Below, piece after piece: positions 16,979-23,925 of a stretch of 57,254 bases of DNA. How positions within the stretch are numbered: the stretch's first letter is position 1; each line of letters opens with the position of its first letter. The position numbers were made by a program, and so were the translations under genes. The notes beneath the pieces were generated by a model. The model saw nothing but the letters and a program-made list of their open reading frames with translations. It had not been told where the DNA came from and did no database searches. This DNA comes from an uncultured Burkholderiales bacterium (GTDB taxonomy: Bacteria > Pseudomonadota > Gammaproteobacteria > Burkholderiales > Burkholderiaceae_C). Location: positions 1 through 57,254 of the forward strand of contig CAIMTJ010000019.1 in NCBI GenBank assembly GCA_903844385.1, written 5' to 3'.

Positions 16979-18201
16979 GTTGAATGTTTTTTTCGGTAAA
17001 GTTCTAAAAATTTGGCGATTCTTTTCACGGCTTCTCTCAAGTCGTCTTCGTGGGGCAAAAAGACAATTCGAAAGTGATCGGTATGCGGCCAATTAAAGCC
17101 CGAGCCCTGCACCAACAAGACCTTGGTCTCTTGGAGCATTTCTTGGATGAATGCCTGATCATCTGCAATGGGGTAGATCTTGGGATCCAACTTCGGAAAC
17201 ATGTAGAGTGCCGCACTGGGCTTGACGCAACTCACCCCAGGGATGGCGGTGATGAGCTCATAAGCCAAGTCACGTTGCCGGCGAAGACGCCCACCCGGTT
17301 TGACCAAGTCTTGGATGGTTTGATAGCCCCCAAGAGCGGTTTGAATCGCCCACTGCCCTGGCACATTGGCACACAGGCGCATCGACGAGAGCATGTTGAG
17401 GCCTTCGATGTAGTCTCGCGCGCGCTTTTTGTCGCCCGAGACCACCATCCAGCCAGCGCGGTAGCCACAGGAGCGGTAGCTCTTGGACAATGAATTGAAA
17501 GTGAGGGTCACCACATCGGTGGAGAGCGAGCCCATGGCCACGTGCACTTGGTCGTCATAGAGCACTTTGTCGTAGACCTCATCGGCGAGCAGCACCAAAT
17601 CGTGTTCGCGCGCCAATTGCACAATCCCCTTGAGGAGCTCCACCGAATAAAGCGCGCCGGTGGGATTGTTGGGATTGATGACCACAATGCCCTTGGTTTG
17701 GGGGGTGATTTTGGCGCGAATGTCCTCCAAATTGGGCATCCAGCCTTGGGCTTCATCGCACATGTAGTGCACGGGTGTACCGCCCGACAATGAGACCGCT
17801 GCCGTCCACAAAGGGTAATCGGGGGCGGGCAAGAGCATCTCATCGCCCTCGTTCAAGAGCGCATTGGTGGCCATGACGATGAGCTCGCTAGCACCATTGC
17901 CCAAGTAGATGTCATCGAGCAGCACGCCTTCAATGCCTTGCTGCTGGTTGTACTGCATGACTGCTTTTCGGGCCGCAAAAATGCCTTTGCTGTCGGAATA
18001 CGCGGCCGAATTGGGCAAGTTGCGAATCATGTCTTGCTGAATTTCTTCAGGCGCATCAAAACCAAACACGGCCAAGTTACCGATGTTGAGTTTGATGATC
18101 TTGTGGCCGTCATCTTCCATTTGACGCGCCAAGTCCAACACCGGGCCACGGATGTCGTAGCACACGTTGTTCAACTTGCTGGATTTGAGAATTGCTTTCA
18201 A
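16975..18201 (-). CDS. alaA: Alanine-forming aminotransferase AlaA
   Basis: A fold-type I PLP aminotransferase, close to E. coli AlaA (YfbQ), which makes alanine from pyruvate and glutamate. Matching blocks are SSKLNNVCYDIRGPVLDLA, INPNNPTGALYS, ADEVYDKVLYDD and the PLP lysine in SLSKSYRSCGYRAGWM. In the substrate-side loop, the usual GNPAPFGF reads GNLAVFGF. The start is TTG 18201, supported by AAAGGAGG just upstream; the only nearby ATG is out of frame. It heads a seven-gene operon running to moaE, overlapping hom by 4 bp. Confidence 0.92.
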   Translation of the reverse strand: MKAILKSSKLNNVCYDIRGPVLDLARQMEDDGHKIIKLNIGNLAVFGFDAPEEIQQDMIRNLPNSAAYSDSKGIFAARKAVMQYNQQQGIEGVLLDDIYLGNGASELIVMATNALLNEGDEMLLPAPDYPLWTAAVSLSGGTPVHYMCDEAQGWMPNLEDIRAKITPQTKGIVVINPNNPTGALYSVELLKGIVQLAREHDLVLLADEVYDKVLYDDQVHVAMGSLSTDVVTLTFNSLSKSYRSCGYRAGWMVVSGDKKRARDYIEGLNMLSSMRLCANVPGQWAIQTALGGYQTIQDLVKPGGRLRRQRDLAYELITAIPGVSCVKPSAALYMFPKLDPKIYPIADDQAFIQEMLQETKVLLVQGSGFNWPHTDHFRIVFLPHEDDLREAVKRIAKFLELYRKKHST

Positions 18202-18211
18202 AGCCCCTCCT

Positions 18212-18241
18212 TTGAGGTCATGCGTGGGGAAATCCTATAAT
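18212..18241 (+). promoter_or_regulatory. Candidate sigma-70 promoter of the Mth938-like gene
   Basis: TTGAGG (18212-18217) and a perfect TATAAT (18236-18241) are separated by 18 bp. Transcription would start about 30 bp before ATG 18279. The -35 overlaps the alaA leader on the other strand. Confidence 0.55.
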
Positions 18242-18278
18242 TTGAACACACAATTTCACATTTTGAAGCATTATCCCC

Positions 18279-18659
18279 ATGAAACTCCAACCCGATCAGA
18301 TGGATACCTTGGCCGTGACCGGCTACGATTCGGGCTGGATTGCCGTGAATGGGGTGCGACACACGAGCAGCCTGCTCTTGAGCGCACAAGGTCTCCTCAA
18401 GCCCTGGGAAAAATCCCATTTCGATCAACTCGACGCCTCGGATTTGGAGCAACTGCTCGCCCTCAAAAGCCAGGGCATTGAGCTCATCGTGCTGGGCTCA
18501 GGCACAAAGCTGCGGTTTTTACCCCCCGCTTGGCTCAAAGCCTTGCACACCCAGCACCTGGGGGTGGAGTGTATGGACACGCCAGCGGCGTGTCGAACGT
18601 ATAACATTTTGGCAGGCGAAGGCCGCCGAGTCGCCGCTGCTTTGCTGCTGCAGATGTGA
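18279..18659 (+). CDS. Mth938-like domain protein (COG3737 type)
   Basis: A 126-aa soluble protein of the Mth938/NDUFAF3 fold family. The hallmark is the GSGTKLRFLPP loop at about residues 72-82, followed by GVECMDTPAACRTYNILAGEGRRVAAALL. The mitochondrial relatives assist complex I assembly; in bacteria the role is uncharacterised. It is a single gene, divergent from alaA and convergent with the marR-type gene. A 14-bp GC-rich palindrome follows its stop. Confidence 0.88.
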   Translation: MKLQPDQMDTLAVTGYDSGWIAVNGVRHTSSLLLSAQGLLKPWEKSHFDQLDASDLEQLLALKSQGIELIVLGSGTKLRFLPPAWLKALHTQHLGVECMDTPAACRTYNILAGEGRRVAAALLLQM

Positions 18660-18665
18660 GGGATT

Positions 18666-18679
18666 GGCGAGCGCTCGCC
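18666..18679. other. GC-rich perfect palindrome between convergent genes
   Basis: GGCGAGCGCTCGCC lies between the Mth938-like stop and the marR-type stop. It can form a short hairpin, but no T run follows on either strand, so I do not call it an intrinsic terminator. Confidence 0.5.
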
Positions 18680-19189
18680 TCAGTCCAGAGCGCTCACCTC
18701 GGTCTCATCATCTTGCACCAAGTTGTGCAGCAAATGCAGCAACACCTTGCGCGCTTGCAGCACCTCTTGTGGGCTCAGGCCTTCAACACTGATGCGATTG
18801 GTCTCTTGGGCCAAGGGGACTAGTTTTTTTCTCAAGGCTTGCCCCAAGTCTGTCAAAAAAACGTGCTTGTTTTTTTTGTTGTGGGCCAAATGTCGGATCT
18901 CGATGTAGCCCAAGCCCTGCATGGCTTTGAGGGCGCTGTAGGTGGTGGGCTCCATCACACCCGCTCGCAAGCTCAACTCACGCTGGGTGAGTCCATCTTT
19001 TTGCCACAAAATGCGTAAAAAAGTCCAATGCCCAAAGGCCACTTGCTCGCGCGCCAAGCGCAATTGCAAGGACCGCGTGTAGGCCCGAGCGGTATCTCTC
19101 ACCAAGTGGGCCAAACGGTCTTGGGGCACATCCTCTTGCCAGTGCTTGAGCAAGTCAAAGCGCTCGCTGCTCGGGTGGGGTTTGGGCAT
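18680..19189 (-). CDS. MarR-family transcriptional regulator
   Basis: A 169-aa dimeric winged-helix repressor family member. The DNA-binding helix-turn-helix is LTQRELSLRAGVMEPTTYSALKAMQ at about residues 67-91. The wing follows (IEIRHLAHNKKNKHVFLTDLG), and dimerisation helices lie at both ends. It is 15 bp downstream of the Gfo/Idh gene on the same strand, at the end of a phthalate-dioxygenase-like operon. It probably senses an aromatic acid and controls the divergent promoter region at 21400-21481. The ligand is inferred, not seen. Confidence 0.92.
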   Translation of the reverse strand: MPKPHPSSERFDLLKHWQEDVPQDRLAHLVRDTARAYTRSLQLRLAREQVAFGHWTFLRILWQKDGLTQRELSLRAGVMEPTTYSALKAMQGLGYIEIRHLAHNKKNKHVFLTDLGQALRKKLVPLAQETNRISVEGLSPQEVLQARKVLLHLLHNLVQDDETEVSALD

Positions 19190-19204
19190 GCAGTGCTCTT
19201 GTTT

Positions 19205-20449
19205 TCAAAGCGTCTTGCCGCGGCTCTCGAGACTGGGGCCACGAGAGGGTGAGACTTGGTACTCAAAAGCATTGACCCGGGTTTGGGTCTTGGAGGCCTC
19301 GAGGATGGCCAAACTGGCCTCCAAAGTCGCCCGCGCCCACTCCCCACTGTGAATCAAGGCGTGGCCGTGCACCAGTGCCGCATACAACTCATCGACCACC
19401 TCAGCGCGCGGCACGACGCGACTAGGCAAGTCGATTGTGTAACTGCCCTCGATCCCATCCACCTCAATACCTTGGGGCGTGGGCCGCAAATCGGCCAAGT
19501 CGCAGCTCACCATCAGCGGGCCAAAATGCTCGTGATGTGCAGCAGGCTTGATGCCCTCAATGCCTGGCCAGCCAACGCCACCATAGTTTTTTTGAGCTTT
19601 GAGTTGTGCCTCTTGGGCCGACCCATCGGGCTCACCTTGACGCTTGCGTTGCAGTTGTCTGGCCAGTGCTTGGGGTGCGTTGCTCAGATCGTGTCCGAGC
19701 TCACCCACACGCCCCATCCAGACGTTGCTGTCAAAAAGCCCATAGCCGCTGTAGGTGAGTGAGGCAAAAGCCCCACCCTCAAAGTGCAGCAGCGCACTGT
19801 AGGCGCCTTCGGTCGGGCGAGTCGGGTCCCAGCTCCCGCAGTGGGCTTGGACTTGGCGAACCAGTCCACCACACAGGAGGCGGCAGATGTCGACTTGGTG
19901 GGCGCCTTGGCTGAAAACCACCCCACCGCCTTGGGCCGTTTGAAGCTCCTCGGGTCTTCTGGCGCGGTACAAAAAATCGGTGTATTGGATGGCGTGCAGC
20001 ATGCGCACTGCACCGAATTGACCGCTTTGAATCAACTCAGCCGTGTGCAAGATGGGGGTATCAAAACTGTGGCTGTGGCCCACCATCAAAAGCCGCTGAG
20101 CTTGCCGCGCGGCGTCCACCATGGCGTTGCACTCGGCCAAGGTGATGGCCATGGGTTTTTCCACCCACACATGTTTGCCAGCCTTCAACGCCAGGATCGC
20201 GTGCTCAGCATGGAACTGGTGGGGGCTGGCAATGTAGACGACGTTGACCGCTGGGTTGGCGCACAGCGCTTGCAAATCGGGCGAGCAGCGAGTGCCAAAA
20301 TCACGCTCGAACTGTTGACAAGCCGGCGCGCCAGGATCGAACCCGTCGACCAATTGAACGCGAGGGTCTTTCAAAAATGTGGGGAGCATGAGGCCAAAGG
20401 CTCGACCAAGCCCCACCACACCGATGCGCAAAGGTGGGCTTGGCGTCAC
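19205..20449 (-). CDS. Gfo/Idh/MocA-family dehydrogenase, Pht4-like
   Basis: A 414-aa NAD(P)-dependent oxidoreductase. The N-terminal Rossmann motif is GVVGLGRAFG at residues 10-19, and the EKP catalytic-lysine motif is in HVWVEKPMAI. The C-terminal alpha/beta domain carries YSGYGLFDS. Overall it resembles 4,5-dihydro-4,5-dihydroxyphthalate dehydrogenase (Pht4/OphB), which re-aromatises the cis-dihydrodiol made by phthalate dioxygenase. The context agrees, since the next genes are the matching reductase and oxygenase. The start is GTG 20449, overlapping the reductase stop as GTGA. The substrate may differ from phthalate. Confidence 0.85.
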   Translation of the reverse strand: MTPSPPLRIGVVGLGRAFGLMLPTFLKDPRVQLVDGFDPGAPACQQFERDFGTRCSPDLQALCANPAVNVVYIASPHQFHAEHAILALKAGKHVWVEKPMAITLAECNAMVDAARQAQRLLMVGHSHSFDTPILHTAELIQSGQFGAVRMLHAIQYTDFLYRARRPEELQTAQGGGVVFSQGAHQVDICRLLCGGLVRQVQAHCGSWDPTRPTEGAYSALLHFEGGAFASLTYSGYGLFDSNVWMGRVGELGHDLSNAPQALARQLQRKRQGEPDGSAQEAQLKAQKNYGGVGWPGIEGIKPAAHHEHFGPLMVSCDLADLRPTPQGIEVDGIEGSYTIDLPSRVVPRAEVVDELYAALVHGHALIHSGEWARATLEASLAILEASKTQTRVNAFEYQVSPSRGPSLESRGKTL

Positions 20450-21399
20450 AAGTCAAGCACCAAGGTGGGGCCTTTGGCGCGCGAGACACAGACCATGATT
20501 TGGCTGCTCTGCTCGTCATCCATCAGCACAAAGTCGCGGTGATCGACGTCGCCCGAGACGAGTGGGGTGCGACACGACCCACAAGTGCCGCTTTCACATG
20601 AACTGGGCACGGGCACACCGGCCACGCGAAGGACTTCCAAGATGCTTTTGTCTTGGGGCACCGTCAAACGTTGTCCCGACTTGGCCAGCACCACCTCAAA
20701 GGTCTCATTGTCTTTGGCAGCCACTTGGGGGACACCAAAACTCTCGAAATGCACCTGTTCGCTGGGCCAGTGACCGGTCATGTCTTTGACGCCATCCATC
20801 AACACTTGTGGACCGCAGCAGTAAATGTGAGCGGCTTTGGGGGTCTCAAAAACGGGCCAAAAATCAAATTGTTGAGCCCGCTCCCCTTGGTCATGGTGCA
20901 AGTGAACATGTGAGGCCAAGGGCTCGCTCGTGAGCAAGTCCAAAAAAGGCGTGGTCTCGGGGCTGCGGGTGCAAAAATACAATTTAAAGCGCTGTTCACC
21001 CACTCCCAAGAGGTGACGCATCATCGACAAAATCGGCGTGATGCCGATCCCGCCCGCCACAAAAATGTACTCCGGCGCGTGAGCGGCCAATTCAAAATAA
21101 TTGGCCACAGCTTTGACTTCCAAGGTGTCTCCCACCTCGAGTTGATCCACCATGCTCTTGGAGGCCCCATGGCCAGAGGCCTCGCGCTTGATGGCCAAGC
21201 CATAGGTCATCCCATCGTGAGGATCACTGCACAGGGAGTAAGCGCGGGTTTGACCACTGGGGGTCACCACACTCAGGTGCGCCCCAGGGGTAAAGGGGGC
21301 CAAGGCTTGGCCCTCCAAAGCGCCCAATTGAAAAAAGGCAATGTCAGGGGTCAGCATGTTTTTTTGCAACACGCGCACAGGGTTAGGGTTTGCAGCCAT
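20446..21399 (-). CDS. Phthalate-dioxygenase-type reductase (FMN, NADH, 2Fe-2S)
   Basis: A 317-aa class IA oxygenase reductase that passes electrons from NADH to a Rieske oxygenase. The FMN-binding domain has RAYSLCSDP and the NADH domain has FVAGGIGITPILSM and YCCGPQVLMDGV. The C-terminal plant-type ferredoxin domain has ligands in CESGTCGSCRTP and a fourth Cys in IMVCVSRA. The domain order is that of phthalate and vanillate reductases. I chose ATG 21399; a TTG four codons upstream is possible, and neither has a clear ribosome-binding site. It is divergent from its probable partner at 21482. Confidence 0.92.
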   Translation of the reverse strand: MAANPNPVRVLQKNMLTPDIAFFQLGALEGQALAPFTPGAHLSVVTPSGQTRAYSLCSDPHDGMTYGLAIKREASGHGASKSMVDQLEVGDTLEVKAVANYFELAAHAPEYIFVAGGIGITPILSMMRHLLGVGEQRFKLYFCTRSPETTPFLDLLTSEPLASHVHLHHDQGERAQQFDFWPVFETPKAAHIYCCGPQVLMDGVKDMTGHWPSEQVHFESFGVPQVAAKDNETFEVVLAKSGQRLTVPQDKSILEVLRVAGVPVPSSCESGTCGSCRTPLVSGDVDHRDFVLMDDEQSSQIMVCVSRAKGPTLVLDL

Positions 21400-21400
21400 C

Positions 21401-21445
21401 AAAATGATCAAAGGTGTAGAATAAACTTAGAGATCTAATCATTTT
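21401..21445. promoter_or_regulatory. Nested inverted repeats in the Rieske/reductase divergent promoter
   Basis: The outer arms are AAAATGAT (21401-21408) and ATCATTTT (21438-21445). Inside the interval is TTAGA-GA-TCTAA (21427-21438), a 12-bp near-palindrome. AT-rich palindromes of this kind are usual MarR targets, and a marR-type gene ends the minus-strand operon, so this is a plausible operator. Two TTTAACC direct repeats follow at about 21444-21458. Confidence 0.45.
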
Positions 21446-21481
21446 AACCGAATTTAACCCCCTCCATTTCAGGCCAAGCCC

Positions 21482-22747
21482 ATGATGACCGAACAAGAGA
21501 ACCAATTGATTTGCCGCGTCGAAGGCGACGCTGCCATGGGCCAACTCATGCGCCGACACTGGCAAGCGGTGTGCTTGAGTGAAGAAGTCCCTGAGCGCGA
21601 TGGCACCCCCGTGCGCGCCCGAGTCTTGGGAGAAGATTTGGTGGTCTTCAAAGACAGCCAAGGCCAAGTGGGGGTGATGGGCGAATTTTGCCCTCATCGC
21701 GGCGTGTCCTTGGTCTATGGGCGCAATGAGCACGGTGGGCTGCGCTGCCTCTACCACGGCTGGAAGATGAGTGTGAGCGGCGAGGTCTTGGAGATGAGCT
21801 CGGAGCCCAGCCAAAGCAGCCTGCCTAGCAAAGTCCAGCATACCGCCTACCCAGCTCTCGAGTGGGGTGGCTTTGTCTGGTGCTTCATGGGGTCAAAGGA
21901 CAGCTTCACCCCCTTCACCCCACCGCCTTGGGCCCCCAATGAACACGTGCGGGTGTCCATTTGCAAGATGATCATTCCGTGCAACTGGGCTCAAATCTTA
22001 GAGGGTCAAATCGACTCGGCCCACAGCTCGTCCTTGCACTCCTCAGACATGATGCCCGCGCGCATCAACGGCGCCTTTGCCGATGACAAAAGCTGGCTCA
22101 GACCGAGCACCGACAAGGCCCCGCGCATGCAAGTGCAAGCCGAGACCTACGGCTTTCGCTATGTCGCCATTCGCCGACCCATTGAAAAGGCCGCCACCCA
22201 CGACTATGTGCGCTGCACGGTGTTTTTAGCGCCCGCCTCAGCCCTGATCCCGCCCAACAACGCCTACAACGTGGCCAACATCAACACAGCGGTGGACGAC
22301 ACCCACACCGCTTTTCACTTCATCGCCTGGGGCGACCCGGCCACCACGCCCGACACCCAAGCGTGGCGTGCCTTTTTGCACACCGAAAAAGGCGTCGATG
22401 TGGATGAACGCTACCACCCCATTCGAAATGTTGAGAATCATTTTTTACAAGACCGCCAAGCCATGAAAGCGGGCAACTACACCGGCATTCAAGGCATTCC
22501 CAACCAAGACCTGTCCATGTGGGTGACCATGGGCGCCATGACCCGTCGCTCCAATGACCGCTTGGGCGCGAGCGACATGGCCGTCGTGGAGTTCAGAAAG
22601 CAAATGCTCCATGAAGTTCAGGCCTTCATGCGCGGGGAAGCCCCGATTGGGGTGGGCGAGCGCCAAGCGCCGCTGAGCACTTGCTCATTCCAAGCCATTG
22701 TGGAGAAGTCAACGCAGTGGCAACACTATCCGGCCTCACCCATTTGA
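21482..22747 (+). CDS. Rieske oxygenase, phthalate 4,5-dioxygenase-like
   Basis: A 421-aa oxygenase component with no separate beta subunit, like phthalate dioxygenase and O-demethylases of the alpha-3 class. The Rieske 2Fe-2S ligands are C70/H72 (CPHRG) and C89/H92 (CLYHGW). The mononuclear iron site is D178-x2-H181-x4-H186, with a probable third ligand at D324 (NHFLQDRQ). Electrons should come from the divergent reductase. It probably hydroxylates an aromatic acid; whether it is a dihydroxylase or demethylase cannot be read. The adjacent Pht4-like dehydrogenase favours cis-dihydrodiol formation. ATG 21482 or 21485 could start. Confidence 0.9.
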   Translation: MMTEQENQLICRVEGDAAMGQLMRRHWQAVCLSEEVPERDGTPVRARVLGEDLVVFKDSQGQVGVMGEFCPHRGVSLVYGRNEHGGLRCLYHGWKMSVSGEVLEMSSEPSQSSLPSKVQHTAYPALEWGGFVWCFMGSKDSFTPFTPPPWAPNEHVRVSICKMIIPCNWAQILEGQIDSAHSSSLHSSDMMPARINGAFADDKSWLRPSTDKAPRMQVQAETYGFRYVAIRRPIEKAATHDYVRCTVFLAPASALIPPNNAYNVANINTAVDDTHTAFHFIAWGDPATTPDTQAWRAFLHTEKGVDVDERYHPIRNVENHFLQDRQAMKAGNYTGIQGIPNQDLSMWVTMGAMTRRSNDRLGASDMAVVEFRKQMLHEVQAFMRGEAPIGVGERQAPLSTCSFQAIVEKSTQWQHYPASPI

Positions 22748-23101
22748 AACACCCTTGGCCGATCAGTCTGCCACGGCATTGCCCCGGCCTAGCGGCCTGT
22801 TGGCGCTGAAGACCTGGGGACAAACCTCGGGAAAACCCTGACCTCATCCAGAGCGTCGCGCCAAGGCGATGACGTGGGGGGTGTCAGTTCTCACACGGGC
22901 AGGGTCGTTGCCCATCTCTGCCCAATGCTGCAGTGCTGCACAGTTCCCTTTAAAAACCTGGTTTCTTGGTGAACCTCCCGCTCAGGGGGTCGGATTTAAA
23001 TTAGGTCTGGGGGGTCTTGGGATTGTCCTAAATTCAAGTTAAAATAGCAGGTTGCCGCCTGTGCTGTGCGGCCCCCCTATGTCACATTGGATAGAAGATC
23101 T
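22748..23101. other. Non-coding spacer of 354 bp with one promoter
   Basis: No convincing reading frame is seen on either strand. The right end holds a sigma-70-type promoter for the peroxiredoxin gene. The left part has GC-rich blocks after the Rieske stop but no T run, so no clear terminator. Confidence 0.6.
23017..23045 (+). promoter_or_regulatory. Candidate sigma-70 promoter of the peroxiredoxin gene
   Basis: TTGGGA (23017-23022) and TAAAAT (23040-23045) are separated by 17 bp. ATG 23102 lies about 50 bp past the expected start point. Confidence 0.5.
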
Positions 23102-23596
23102 ATGGCGATCGTTGTCAACAAACCCCTTCCTGAATTTGAGTCCATTGCCACCGGAGGCGTGAGGGTCACCAATCACTCGCACACCGGCAAGATCATGGTG
23201 CTTTACTTTTACCCCAAAGACAATACACCAGGTTGCACCACCGAGGCCATGCAATTTCGCGATAAATACAAAGACTTCACCAAGGCTGGTGCCGTGATTT
23301 TTGGCGTTTCTCGCGACAACATGAAGTCTCACGACGACTTCAAAACCAAGCTCGAGCTGCCGTTTGAGTTGATTGCCGACACGGAAGAGAAGATGTGCCA
23401 TATGTTTGGTGTGGTGAAAAATAAAATCATGTATGGCAAAAAAGTCAAAGGCATTGAGCGCAGCACATTTTTGGTGGGTGCCGATGGTTTGCTCAAAGCA
23501 GAGTGGCGCGGCTTGAAGGTCCCCGGTCACGTTGACGAAGTCCTCAAATCCGTCAAAGCGCTGAAAAAACCAGCCACAGCAACTGCCCCCGCCTAA
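23102..23596 (+). CDS. bcp: Peroxiredoxin, BCP/PrxQ family
   Basis: A thiol peroxidase that reduces hydrogen and organic peroxides in the cytoplasm. The 164-aa protein carries the peroxidatic cysteine C45 in NTPGCTTEA. The resolving cysteine that many BCPs have five residues later is Met50 here. The only other cysteine is C99 (EEKMCHMFG), so the enzyme must work as a 1-Cys form or use C99 or an outside thiol. The C-terminus is Ala/Thr/Pro-rich. I chose ATG 23102; a 12-codon upstream extension is not homologous. phoH lies downstream in the same direction. Confidence 0.93.
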   Translation: MAIVVNKPLPEFESIATGGVRVTNHSHTGKIMVLYFYPKDNTPGCTTEAMQFRDKYKDFTKAGAVIFGVSRDNMKSHDDFKTKLELPFELIADTEEKMCHMFGVVKNKIMYGKKVKGIERSTFLVGADGLLKAEWRGLKVPGHVDEVLKSVKALKKPATATAPA

Positions 23597-23925
23597 AGCA
23601 CCTGACTGAGCTCACGCCCCCCACCTATCGCGTCAGATGCGTTCGGGCACACCCCGCCTCAAGTATTTCTCCAAGTCGTCATTTCTGTCGGTTATGATGT
23701 TTCAATGATGTTGTTTGGCCAGTCTAATTTTTGACCATCTCCTCTTGAACACCCAAGCCTCCATGACCCTCTTGCTACTGTCACGCTCCCAGCCGCCAAG
23801 TCACCTTGGCGGCTTTTTATTGTCTGACGCCTGGCGCCTCTGCCTCCTCAGTGTGCCCAGGCCATGAGATTACTCAGAAACGTTCTTTAGTTCTTCTCCC
23901 CCCTCAATTCACCACCACTCCACCC
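23597..23925. other. Non-coding spacer of 329 bp with a strong terminator
   Basis: No gene is convincing here. A TATGAT -10-like box lies at 23693-23698 and a strong intrinsic terminator at 23792-23818. Together they could bound a transcript of about 110 nt. The frame upstream of phoH stays open from 23806 but starts inside the terminator and is not likely translated. Confidence 0.5.
23792..23818 (+). terminator. Intrinsic terminator upstream of phoH
   Basis: A perfect 9-bp stem, GCCGCCAAG / CTTGGCGGC, has a 4-nt loop (TCAC) and is followed by TTTTTATT. It lies 196 bp past the peroxiredoxin stop, which is far for that gene's own terminator. It may instead end a small RNA or attenuate a phoH leader. 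Confidence 0.85.

Noticed and set aside
23806-23925. An N-terminal extension of the PIN-PhoH protein by 40 residues
   Set aside because: It would begin inside the 3' arm of a strong terminator, and no ribosome-binding site is seen; ATG 23926 is preferred.
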